A stretch of DNA of 64,000 bases, taken from NCBI RefSeq assembly GCF_000829415.1, contig NZ_AP014637.1, positions 2,616,001-2,680,000 of the forward strand, read 5' to 3'. The notes below the pieces were generated by a model. That model worked only from the letters and a program-made list of their open reading frames with translations, had not been told where the DNA came from and ran no database searches. The DNA is from Pseudomonas sp. StFLB209. Its GTDB lineage: Bacteria; Pseudomonadota; Gammaproteobacteria; Pseudomonadales; Pseudomonadaceae. The position numbers were made by a program, and so were the translations under genes. Positions 49,046 to 57,726 of the stretch are shown here, piece by piece; within the stretch, counting starts at the first letter, position 1, and every line of letters starts with the position of its first letter.

Positions 49046-50182
49046 ATGTCGCAGACGTTCTACCGTAAAGGCTTTCTGGCAATCGCAGTGGCAACTGCAT
49101 TGGGCGTGTCGTCTTTTGCCCAGGCTGACGTGAAGATCGGCGTTGCGGGGCCCATGACAGGGGCTAATGCATCGTTTGGTGAGCAGTACATGAAGGGCGC
49201 CCAGGCGGCCGCCGATGCGATCAACAAAGCAGGCGGCATCAATGGCGAGAAGATTGTCCTGGTGGCCGGAGATGACGCCTGCGAACCCAAGCAGGCCGTG
49301 GCCGTGGCCAACCGCCTGGTCGATCAGGACAAGGTCGTGGGGGTGGTCGGGCACTTTTGCTCGTCTTCTACCATTCCGGCCTCTGAGGTCTACAGCGATG
49401 CTGGCGTAATCGCCATCACCCCTGGCTCCACCAACCCGACGGTGACCGAGCGTGGCCTGAAAGAAATGTTCCGTATGTGTGGCCGTGACGACCAGCAAGG
49501 TATCGTCGCCGGCGACTACATTGTCGACGTGCTCAAGGCCAAGAAGGTCGCGGTTATCCATGACAAAGACACCTATGGTCAGGGCCTTGCCGATGCGACC
49601 CGTGCGCAGTTGGCCAAGCGCGGTGTAAAAGAGGTGTTGTACGAAGGTCTTACCCGTGGCGAAAAAGACTTCAGTGCGCTGGTCACCAAGATCCGCTCCA
49701 CTGGCGCTGAAGTGGTCTATTTCGGTGGGCTGCACCCCGAAGCCGGCCCGCTGGTCCGCCAGTTGCGTGAGCAGGGCCTGAAGGATGTCAAGTTCATGTC
49801 CGATGACGGTATCGTTACTGACGAGCTGGTCACCACTGCGGGCGGTGCGAAAAACGTCGATGGCGTGTACATGACTTTCGGCGCCGACCCGCGTCTGCTG
49901 CCTGACAGCAAGGCAGTGGTCGACGAGTTCCGCAAGTCCGGGTACGAGCCTGAAGGTTACACCCTGTATGCCTATGCGTCAGTGCAGGCACTGGCTGCCG
50001 GCTTCAACGGTGCCAAGGCCAACAAGGGCGACAAGGCCGCCGAGTGGCTCAAGGCCAATCCGGTGCAGACGGTGATGGGCAAGAAGGAGTGGGACACCAA
50101 GGGTGACCTGAAAACCTCCGACTATGTCGTTTACCAGTGGGACGCCAACGGTAAATACAAGCAACTGGACCAGCAGAAGTAA
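49046..50182 (+). CDS. braC: Branched-chain amino acid ABC transporter, periplasmic binding protein
   Basis: 378 residues. A Sec signal peptide (SQTFYRKGFLAIAVATALGVSSFAQA) precedes the mature ligand-binding protein (DVKIGVAGPMTGANASFGEQYMKGAQAAADAINKAGGINGEKIVLV, VVGHFCSSSTIPASEVY, VYFGGLHPEAGPLVRQL). It binds Leu, Ile, Val (and often Ala/Thr) for the BraDEFG transporter. AGGAG precedes the ATG at 49046. A candidate sigma-54 promoter lies directly upstream. A hairpin in the gap to braD may reduce downstream expression, since the binding protein is usually made in excess. Confidence 0.96.
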   Translation: MSQTFYRKGFLAIAVATALGVSSFAQADVKIGVAGPMTGANASFGEQYMKGAQAAADAINKAGGINGEKIVLVAGDDACEPKQAVAVANRLVDQDKVVGVVGHFCSSSTIPASEVYSDAGVIAITPGSTNPTVTERGLKEMFRMCGRDDQQGIVAGDYIVDVLKAKKVAVIHDKDTYGQGLADATRAQLAKRGVKEVLYEGLTRGEKDFSALVTKIRSTGAEVVYFGGLHPEAGPLVRQLREQGLKDVKFMSDDGIVTDELVTTAGGAKNVDGVYMTFGADPRLLPDSKAVVDEFRKSGYEPEGYTLYAYASVQALAAGFNGAKANKGDKAAEWLKANPVQTVMGKKEWDTKGDLKTSDYVVYQWDANGKYKQLDQQK

Positions 50183-50195
50183 TCCAGGCCCGCCA

Positions 50196-50218
50196 CACCC
50201 TCGCACCCTGCGGGGGTG
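50196..50218 (+). repeat. Hairpin between braC and braD
   Basis: CACCCTCGCA/TGCGGGGGTG, 10 bp with one T-G pair and a three-base CCC loop. No T-run follows, so it is more likely an mRNA-stabilising or partial attenuation element than a full terminator. Confidence 0.5.
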
Positions 50219-50310
50219 ACCTGGATTGTTCCCTTTGCACCTGTTCGCTGCGCCTTTAGAGGCGCGGCGGGCAGGACCCTGAGCGGCTTTCAAGTGTGTG
50301 AGCGTGCGTG

Positions 50311-51225
50311 ATGGACGGTATTTTCCTGCAACAAATGGTCAACGGCCTGACCCTCGGGTCGGTCTACGGCCTGATCGCCATCGGTTATACGATGGTCTAC
50401 GGCATTATCGGCATGATCAACTTCGCCCACGGCGATGTGTACATGATCTCTGCCTACCTGACCGCCATCGGTCTGGCGGTGCTGGCCTTTTTTGGGCTTG
50501 AGTCCTTTCCCTTACTGATTCTCGGCACCCTGGTGTTTACCATTGTGGTCACCGGGGTCTACGGCTTTGTGATCGAGCGGGTGGCCTACAAGCCACTGCG
50601 TAACTCGACCCGTCTGGCACCGCTGATCAGTGCCATCGGTATTTCGCTGATTCTGCAGAACTACGCTCAGATCAGCCAGGGTGCCCGTCAGCAAGGCGTA
50701 CCGACCCTGCTCGAAGGCGCCTGGCGTTTCGAGATCGGCAGCGGCTTCGTGCAGATCACCTACACCAAGATCTTTATCCTGATCGCCGCCTTTGCCGGCA
50801 TGGCGATCCTGACTTACATCATCCAATGCACCAAGCTGGGCCGGATGTGCCGCGCCACCCAGCAGGACCGCAAGATGGCCTCGATTCTGGGCATCAACAC
50901 TGATCGGGTGATTTCCTATGTGTTCATCATCGGTGCGGCCATGGCGGCGCTGGCCGGTGTGCTGATCACCATGAACTACGGCACCTTCGACTTCTACGCC
51001 GGCTTCGTGATCGGCATCAAGGCATTCACTGCTGCCGTGCTGGGCGGCATCGGCTCACTGCCGGGGGCGATGCTCGGCGGGCTGATTCTTGGCGTGGCTG
51101 AGGCGCAGTTCTCCGGGATGATCAACTCTGACTACAAAGACGTGTTCAGCTTCAGCCTGCTGGTGCTGATCCTGATCTTCCGTCCGCAGGGCCTGCTGGG
51201 CCGCCCACTCGTGGCTAAGGTGTAA
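50311..51225 (+). CDS. braD: Branched-chain amino acid ABC transporter permease LivH/BraD
   Basis: 304 residues, eight or so membrane helices. MDGIFLQQMVNGLTLGSVYGLIAIGYTMVYGIIGMINFAHGDVYMIS is the LivH signature and GFVIGIKAFTAAVLGGIGSLPGAMLGGLILGVAEA the conserved cytoplasmic loop that contacts the ATPase. The ATG at 50311 is chosen; a GTG one codon earlier has equal support because the ribosome-binding site is weak. Next, braE starts three bases after the stop. Confidence 0.95.
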   Translation: MDGIFLQQMVNGLTLGSVYGLIAIGYTMVYGIIGMINFAHGDVYMISAYLTAIGLAVLAFFGLESFPLLILGTLVFTIVVTGVYGFVIERVAYKPLRNSTRLAPLISAIGISLILQNYAQISQGARQQGVPTLLEGAWRFEIGSGFVQITYTKIFILIAAFAGMAILTYIIQCTKLGRMCRATQQDRKMASILGINTDRVISYVFIIGAAMAALAGVLITMNYGTFDFYAGFVIGIKAFTAAVLGGIGSLPGAMLGGLILGVAEAQFSGMINSDYKDVFSFSLLVLILIFRPQGLLGRPLVAKV

Positions 51226-51227
51226 GC

Positions 51228-52526
51228 ATGTCAGCTCCTACTAAACCAATCGATTACAAGAAAAGCCTGATCGACGCGGTGCTGGCCGGCCTGCTCGCGC
51301 TGATCGTGTTCGGTCCTATCGTCGGCGTGGTCCTGGATGGCTACAGCTTCAATCTTGAGCCTGCCAAGGTGGCGATGTTTGTCGCCGTGGTCATGGTCGG
51401 GCGCCTGCTGCTCAGCCTGTTCCTGCAAACGGCGCGTGGCCAGCGGCTGGCCCAGGGCATGGAGTCCGGTGGCGCAGGGGTGCATGTGCTCAAGCCTGAT
51501 CACAAGTCGAGCCTGTACTGGATTATCCCGGCCCTGATCGTCATTGCCGTGATCTTTCCGGTATTTGCCAACAAGTACCTGCTGACCGTGGTCATTCTTG
51601 GCCTGATCTACGTGTTGCTCGGCCTGGGGCTGAACATCGTGGTCGGTCTGGCTGGCCTGCTCGATCTGGGGTACGTGGCGTTTTACGCCATCGGCGCCTA
51701 CGGTCTGGCGCTGGGTTACCAGTATCTGGGCCTGGGTTTCTGGTCGGCCTTGCCCTTGGCGGCCATTGCTGCGGCACTGGCGGGCTGTATCCTGGGCTTT
51801 CCGGTGTTGCGCATGCACGGTGATTATCTGGCCATCGTGACCCTGGGTTTTGGCGAAATCATTCGCCTGGTGCTCAACAACTGGCTGTCGTTCACCGGTG
51901 GTCCCAATGGTGTGCCGGTGCCGTCGCCGACCTTCTTCGGTCTGGAGTTCGGGCGCAGGGCGAGAGAGGGCGGGGTGCCGATCCACGAGTACTTTGGCTT
52001 CGAATACAACCCTGACCTGAAATTCCTGTTCATCTATGCGGTGCTGTTCATCGTGGTGCTGGCGGTGCTGTTCATCAAGCATCGCCTGACCCGTATGCCT
52101 ATCGGGCGTGCCTGGGAAGCGCTGCGTGAGGACGAGATCGCCTGTCGTGCCATGGGCCTGAACCATGTGCTGGTCAAACTCTCGGCATTCACCATCGGTG
52201 CCTCCACTGCCGGTCTTGCCGGAGTGTTTTTCGCCAGCTATCAAGGCTTCGTCAACCCGACCTCGTTCACCTTTTTCGAGTCGGCACTGATCCTCGCCAT
52301 CGTGGTACTGGGTGGCATGGGCTCGACGGTCGGCGTGGTGATCGCGGCGTTCGTGCTGACGGTTGCCCCTGAACTGCTGCGTAGCTTCGCTGAATATCGG
52401 GTGCTGCTGTTCGGCATCCTGATGGTATTGATGATGATCTGGCGGCCACGCGGCCTGATCCGTATCAGCCGCACCGGCGTCAAGCCTCGCAAGGGTGTTC
52501 TGGTGCAGGGAGGAGCGGCGCAATGA
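51228..52526 (+). CDS. braE: Branched-chain amino acid ABC transporter permease LivM/BraE
   Basis: 432 residues, longer than E. coli LivM only in the N-terminus (extra two hydrophobic segments, KPIDYKKSLIDAVLAGLLALIVFGPIVGVVLDG). The core LNIVVGLAGLLDLGYVAFYAIGAYGLALG and MGRAWEALREDEIACRAMGLN-type loop (IGRAWEALREDEIACRAMGLN) is the ATPase contact. It pairs with BraD. It overlaps braF by four bases (ATGA). Confidence 0.95.
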   Translation: MSAPTKPIDYKKSLIDAVLAGLLALIVFGPIVGVVLDGYSFNLEPAKVAMFVAVVMVGRLLLSLFLQTARGQRLAQGMESGGAGVHVLKPDHKSSLYWIIPALIVIAVIFPVFANKYLLTVVILGLIYVLLGLGLNIVVGLAGLLDLGYVAFYAIGAYGLALGYQYLGLGFWSALPLAAIAAALAGCILGFPVLRMHGDYLAIVTLGFGEIIRLVLNNWLSFTGGPNGVPVPSPTFFGLEFGRRAREGGVPIHEYFGFEYNPDLKFLFIYAVLFIVVLAVLFIKHRLTRMPIGRAWEALREDEIACRAMGLNHVLVKLSAFTIGASTAGLAGVFFASYQGFVNPTSFTFFESALILAIVVLGGMGSTVGVVIAAFVLTVAPELLRSFAEYRVLLFGILMVLMMIWRPRGLIRISRTGVKPRKGVLVQGGAAQ

Positions 52527-53398
52527 GCCAGGAAATCGTACTTTCGGTCGAGCACCTGATGATGCACTTTGGCGGTATCAAGGCGTTGAGTGACGTCAGC
52601 CTGCAAGTGCGGCGCAATTCGATCTTCGCCCTGATCGGCCCCAACGGCGCCGGCAAGACCACCGTGTTCAACTGCCTGACCGGCTTTTACAAGGCCACTG
52701 GCGGGCGCATCGAGCTGCACACCCGTGGCAAAACCACCAACGTCATCAAGCTGCTGGGCGAGTCTTTCCAGCCGACCGACTTTATCTCGCCACCGAGCTT
52801 TTTCCGCCGGCTGTACTACAAGATGTTCGGCGGTACTCACCTGGTGAACCGCGCAGGGCTGGCAAGGACGTTCCAGAACATTCGCCTGTTCAAGGAAATG
52901 TCCGTGGTGGAGAACCTGTTGGTGGCCCAGCACATGTGGGTCAACCGCAACTTGCTCAGCGGTATCCTCAACACCCGTGGCTATCGCAAGGCCGAAGAGG
53001 ACGCTTTGAATACCGCGTTCTACTGGCTCGAAGTGGTGGATCTGGTGGACTGTGCCAACCGCCTGGCCGGTGAGTTGTCCTACGGCCAGCAACGGCGTCT
53101 GGAAATCGCCCGGGCCATGTGTACCCGGCCCCAGGTGATTTGCCTCGACGAGCCGGCTGCCGGCCTCAACCCGCAGGAAACCGAAGCCCTGAGCGGCATG
53201 ATCCGCAAGCTGCGCGATGAACACGACATGACGATCGTGCTGATCGAGCACGATATGGGGATGGTCATGAGCATTTCCGATGACATCGTGGTGCTCGACC
53301 ACGGCAACGTGATTGCGGCGGGCAAGCCACAAGACATTCGTAACGACCCCAAAGTGATTGCTGCCTATCTGGGCGCTGAGGAAGAGGAACTGGTATGA
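52523..53398 (+). CDS. braF: Branched-chain amino acid ABC transporter ATPase LivG/BraF
   Basis: 291 residues. Walker A is IGPNGAGKTTVFN; the ABC signature is LSYGQQRRLEIARAM; Walker B is VICLDEPAAGLNP, and the switch His lies in VLIEHDMGMVMSI. The insert PPSFFRRLYYKMFGGTHLVNRAGLARTFQ is normal in LivG proteins. Together with BraG it energises uptake. ATGA overlaps link it to braE and braG. Confidence 0.97.
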   Translation: MSQEIVLSVEHLMMHFGGIKALSDVSLQVRRNSIFALIGPNGAGKTTVFNCLTGFYKATGGRIELHTRGKTTNVIKLLGESFQPTDFISPPSFFRRLYYKMFGGTHLVNRAGLARTFQNIRLFKEMSVVENLLVAQHMWVNRNLLSGILNTRGYRKAEEDALNTAFYWLEVVDLVDCANRLAGELSYGQQRRLEIARAMCTRPQVICLDEPAAGLNPQETEALSGMIRKLRDEHDMTIVLIEHDMGMVMSISDDIVVLDHGNVIAAGKPQDIRNDPKVIAAYLGAEEEELV

Positions 53399-54111
53399 GT
53401 CAACCGATCCTCGAATTGAAAGAGATCGACGTGTTCTACGGGCCGATCCAGGCCCTCAAGAAGGTGTCGCTGCACATCGATGAAGGCGAGACGGTTAGCC
53501 TGATCGGTGCCAACGGGGCCGGCAAGTCGACCCTGCTGATGTCGATTTTCGGCCAGCCGCGGGCGGCCAGCGGGCAGATTCTCTACCAGGGCACCGACAT
53601 CACCCAGAAGTCCTCGCACTACATCGCTTCCAACGGTATTGCCCAGTCACCGGAGGGCCGCCGGGTGTTCCCCGACATGTCGGTGGAAGAGAATCTGCTG
53701 ATGGGCACCATTCCGATTGGTGACAAGCACTGCGGCGAAGACATGCAGCGTATGTTCGAGTTGTTTCCCCGGCTCAAGGAGCGGCGCAATCAGCGGGCGA
53801 TGACCATGTCGGGTGGCGAGCAGCAGATGCTGGCCATTGCCCGGGCGCTGATGAGCCGGCCCAAACTGCTGCTGCTTGATGAGCCGAGCCTTGGCCTGGC
53901 ACCGATCATCGTCAAACAGATCTTTTCGATCCTGCGCGAGCTGGCCTCTACCGGCATGACCATCTTTCTGGTCGAGCAGAACGCCAACCACGCCCTGAAA
54001 CTGTCTGACCGCGCCTACGTGATGGTCAACGGCGAGATTCGCCTGTCCGGCACCGGCCAGGAGCTGCTCTGCAACGAGGAGGTGCGCAACGCTTATCTGG
54101 GCGGGCATTGA
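53395..54111 (+). CDS. braG: Branched-chain amino acid ABC transporter ATPase LivF/BraG
   Basis: 238 residues. Walker A IGANGAGKSTLLM, signature MSGGEQQMLAIARAL, Walker B LLLLDEPSLGLAP, switch His in FLVEQNANHAL (His after EQNAN). It is the second ATPase of the transporter. The gene ends the bra operon and is followed at once by a hairpin terminator with a T-run. Confidence 0.97.
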   Translation: MSQPILELKEIDVFYGPIQALKKVSLHIDEGETVSLIGANGAGKSTLLMSIFGQPRAASGQILYQGTDITQKSSHYIASNGIAQSPEGRRVFPDMSVEENLLMGTIPIGDKHCGEDMQRMFELFPRLKERRNQRAMTMSGGEQQMLAIARALMSRPKLLLLDEPSLGLAPIIVKQIFSILRELASTGMTIFLVEQNANHALKLSDRAYVMVNGEIRLSGTGQELLCNEEVRNAYLGGH

Positions 54112-54140
54112 TCGCGTCAAGTTTTCAACAGCAGTTATCC

Positions 54141-54176
54141 ACGCCCCGGCCGGTTATCGTCCGGGGCGTCATTTTT
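54141..54176 (+). terminator. Rho-independent terminator after braG
   Basis: ACGCCCCGG/CCGGGGCGT (54141-54149 with 54161-54169), 11-base loop, followed by CA and TTTTTT. One DnaA-box-like word (TTATCCACG) runs into its 5' arm. Confidence 0.85.
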
Positions 54177-54399
54177 TCCGATTGTGGAAAACCTTTTTGG
54201 CGCGGCGCTGGAGCGCGACATAAAGCCGCTGTAACGGCCTGTTTTGTCACGCTTTTGACTTGTTCAGGATTACTGTGGAACTGACTGTTGATAACTTGGT
54301 GGCATTTATCTGTAGGCCTTTATATACAAGGCTTATAGCGCTATGGTTAAAAAATGATCAGCGGTTTTTTTCAAGCGTATCAGAGCGTTTGTCAATCGT

Positions 54400-54428
54400 T
54401 TGAGCGCTGGTTATTGATACAGTATAAG
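54400..54428 (+). promoter_or_regulatory. Candidate sigma-70 promoter inside the DnaA-box region
   Basis: TTGAGC (54400-54405), exactly 17 bases, then TATAAG (54423-54428). Predicted start near 54435. It could drive the dehydrogenase gene with a long leader of about 440 bases, or an unannotated RNA across the DnaA boxes. Confidence 0.5.
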
Positions 54429-54763
54429 GTGCTTGTCATCCTGTGGATAACTCTGTGGGAAAGCCTTGGAAAGACTCGGCAATGCCAAGTACCCAAAGGG
54501 CTGCGACGTATTTTCGCTAAACATCCATGAACGGCTCGTTACAACCAGGCAGCGCAAGTCAAGCAAAAAACTTTTCCTTAGGCCCTGCAGCCCGCGTCAC
54601 GCAAGGCTTTGCCGGTTTCAGAGTTGCTCACGGAAATTGTGGGCCTGACTGTGGATAAGGTGAGTAAAACCAGCTACAGGCCACGAACTGCATGGCTTAC
54701 AGGCTGTTGATCGTTTTTTGTACAGTTCCACGTGGTATTGGCTGTTTTATCCACCGGGCTTGA

Positions 54764-55636
<873 letters not shown>

Positions 55637-55654
55637 AACCTGTTCGCTGACCCC

Positions 55655-55743
55655 GTAGGAGCTGCTTTAGCAGCGAATTTCAGCAGCGAATTGATGCTGA
55701 AGCCTTCGCGGCTGAAGCGGACCGCCGCCCGGCCGCTCCTACC
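55655..55743. repeat. Degenerate REP-like inverted repeat between SDR and AGE genes
   Basis: CCGTAGGAGCTGCTTTAGCAGCGAA on the left and, reversed, GCGG..CGGCCGCTCCTACCGG on the right are related to the perfect palindrome at 59893-59948. The copy has an inserted duplication (TTCAGCAGCGAATTGATGCTGAA), so the arms are imperfect. It lies between the convergent SDR and AGE genes. Confidence 0.6.
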
Positions 55744-55746
55744 GGC

Positions 55747-56889
55747 TCAGGTGTTGTTATTGAGGTGGTTTTCCAGCCCCAGGTAGCAGGTTGCCAGGTG
55801 GTACGGGGTGGTGGAGGGCATGTCGCTGCGGCTGACCTTGCCCTCGCTGTCCAGGCACTCATGCCAGCCCTGTGGATAAATGAACCGGGTCTGCAGCGCC
55901 ATGGCCTGCGCAGGCAGCAATGACTTTGCGCCGTCGCGTAACGCCAGGGCACGCAGGTACTCGGCCTGGGCCCAGATACGCTGGGTGCCGTCCACGACAC
56001 TGCCATCGGGTTTGAGCATTGCACTGACCGCGCCGCTGCGGGCATCCACACCTTGCGCCTGAGCCACGGCGAACGCTGTGTGCATCGCCTTGTACAACGG
56101 GCTGCCATGCAACTGCGGGGTTGATTGCAGAAGAAAGAACCACTCGAACTGGTGCCCCGGCTCATACCAGTTATCCACAGCGCCGAGCGGCTTCTCCAGC
56201 AGCACCCCGCTCGCCGGATCAATGAAGTGCTCATGCATGTGATCCACCAGCCCTTCCAGTGCCTCGACGGTGTCGGTGTCGGCGCGCACTTGTAACGTCG
56301 CCAGAAAGGCTTCGGCCAGGTGCATCAGCGGGTTTTGCAACGCGCCGCTGCCCAGATCGGACCAGTCTTCGCCAAGGCTCGCTTCATAAAGCCCCTGGCC
56401 ATCGGCAAAATGCTCGCGTACCACGCTCAAGGCGGCATCCAGTGCCGACTCGGCCAATGGCTCTCGGGTTTTGGCCCAGTAGTGCGCGCAGGCAAAAATG
56501 ATGAACGCGTGGGTATACAGATCCTTGCGCCGATCCAGCGGGGCGCCTTGCGGGTCGATGCTGTAGAACCAGCCGCCATGCTCGGCATCGTGAAAGTGCC
56601 GCTGCAACGAGCGGAACAACGCATGGGCACGCTGCTCGGCTTGCGGCACTTGCGAGTTGCCGATCAGGCTTGCGAACACAAACAACTGGCGGGCGCAGGC
56701 CATGGCCCGGTAGCGTTGTGCAGGCAGTGGCTGGTGCGCGGGGTCGACGGCCTCAAAGGGCAGTGCCAATGCCGGGTTCCAGCCTGGGCCCAGCCATATG
56801 GGCACGACAATCTGGAGAAAATGCGTTTGCAAGGCGGCAAACACCTGACTCAGTTCAGGCTGTGGAGCGGTGCTGGAGGCGTGGGGCAT
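55747..56889 (-). CDS. AGE family epimerase/isomerase
   Basis: 380 residues. The (alpha/alpha)6-barrel family of N-acylglucosamine 2-epimerase and mannose isomerase is suggested by RYRAMACARQLFVFASLIG, HAFIIFACAHYWAKTREP, NPLMHLAEAFLATLQV and GHQFEWFFLLQSTP (the His and Glu near the active site). Members isomerise aldoses and ketoses, such as mannose/fructose, or epimerise N-acetylglucosamine. The substrate cannot be told. The ATG at 56889 has no strong ribosome-binding site. Two perfect DnaA-box 9-mers occur inside the gene. Confidence 0.8.
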   Translation of the reverse strand: MPHASSTAPQPELSQVFAALQTHFLQIVVPIWLGPGWNPALALPFEAVDPAHQPLPAQRYRAMACARQLFVFASLIGNSQVPQAEQRAHALFRSLQRHFHDAEHGGWFYSIDPQGAPLDRRKDLYTHAFIIFACAHYWAKTREPLAESALDAALSVVREHFADGQGLYEASLGEDWSDLGSGALQNPLMHLAEAFLATLQVRADTDTVEALEGLVDHMHEHFIDPASGVLLEKPLGAVDNWYEPGHQFEWFFLLQSTPQLHGSPLYKAMHTAFAVAQAQGVDARSGAVSAMLKPDGSVVDGTQRIWAQAEYLRALALRDGAKSLLPAQAMALQTRFIYPQGWHECLDSEGKVSRSDMPSTTPYHLATCYLGLENHLNNNT

Positions 56890-56939
56890 GAGCGGGCATC
56901 ACGGCAGGATCGGATGCGCGCATGTTAACAGGCGTACTG

Positions 56940-57566
56940 CTAACCGTGCAGGCCGCGCCAATGGCGCGCGCCCATAAATATGAAACGCAGTTGTTCGGTG
57001 ATCTTAGCCTGCGGGGTCAGGTGGGCCGCCAGCGGGGCAGCTGGCGGGTCGATCAGCTCTGGCAACATGGCGAACACACTCTTGACCACCAGATCGGCAA
57101 TGATGCCCAGCGAGTTGCTGTTCAAATGCTGCCACTTGGGCATTTTCCCCAGGTCTGTGGCCAGGTCGGCGACGATACCTTCGCGCAATGCCGCCAGCGC
57201 CTGACGAACCTGCAATGAGCCGCCGTACTGTTCGCGTGCCAGGAACAGAAACTGCTGCCGGTTGGCCGCCACACCGTCGAGAAAAATCCGTACCGAGGCT
57301 TCGATCAGGCCGCCCATCACCATTTCGTTATGGCGGACCAGGCGGATGGTTTCCCGAAAGGTATGGCCGACTTCCGCGACCAACGCCAGACCCAACTGGT
57401 CCATGTCGTCGAAATGCCGATAGAAACCGGTCGGCACGATCCCGGCAGTACGCGCCACCTCCCGCAGGCTCAGACTGCCGAAGCCGCAGCCGCTTTCCAT
57501 CAACTGATGTGCGGCGTCGAGCAGGGCGCGGCGGGTCTGTTGTTTCTGTTCGGCGCGGGGTGACAT
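56940..57566 (-). CDS. TetR family regulator, DesT/FabR-like
   Basis: 208 residues. The helix-turn-helix (SLSLREVARTAGIVPTGFYRHFDDMDQLGLALVAE) closely resembles E. coli FabR and Pseudomonas DesT, repressors of unsaturated fatty acid synthesis that sense acyl-CoA saturation. The start at 57566 (MSPRAEQKQQTRRALLDAA) matches the family; the open frame continues upstream to 57986 antisense to the next gene, which is a shadow. It diverges from an AsmA-family gene. The typical target desCB operon is not in the window. Confidence 0.85.
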   Translation of the reverse strand: MSPRAEQKQQTRRALLDAAHQLMESGCGFGSLSLREVARTAGIVPTGFYRHFDDMDQLGLALVAEVGHTFRETIRLVRHNEMVMGGLIEASVRIFLDGVAANRQQFLFLAREQYGGSLQVRQALAALREGIVADLATDLGKMPKWQHLNSNSLGIIADLVVKSVFAMLPELIDPPAAPLAAHLTPQAKITEQLRFIFMGARHWRGLHG

Positions 57567-57726
57567 GGGTGGGGCGTTCCGGGGATAAACTGCGCTGCAC
57601 TCTAACACGAGAGCGACCGATAGCAGGTTGATGAGTGATCGAGTCAAACCATGCTGGCTTTTACCAGTCAAAGTGGTATGTCGTGTGTAGCGCGCCTGAT
57701 TGGCGCGCGGGTTCTGGAGAGTCGCA

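Noticed and set aside
54466..54648. 60-codon open frame in the DnaA-box region
   Set aside because: No ribosome-binding site and a composition unlike a protein; probably chance in a region with unusual base content.
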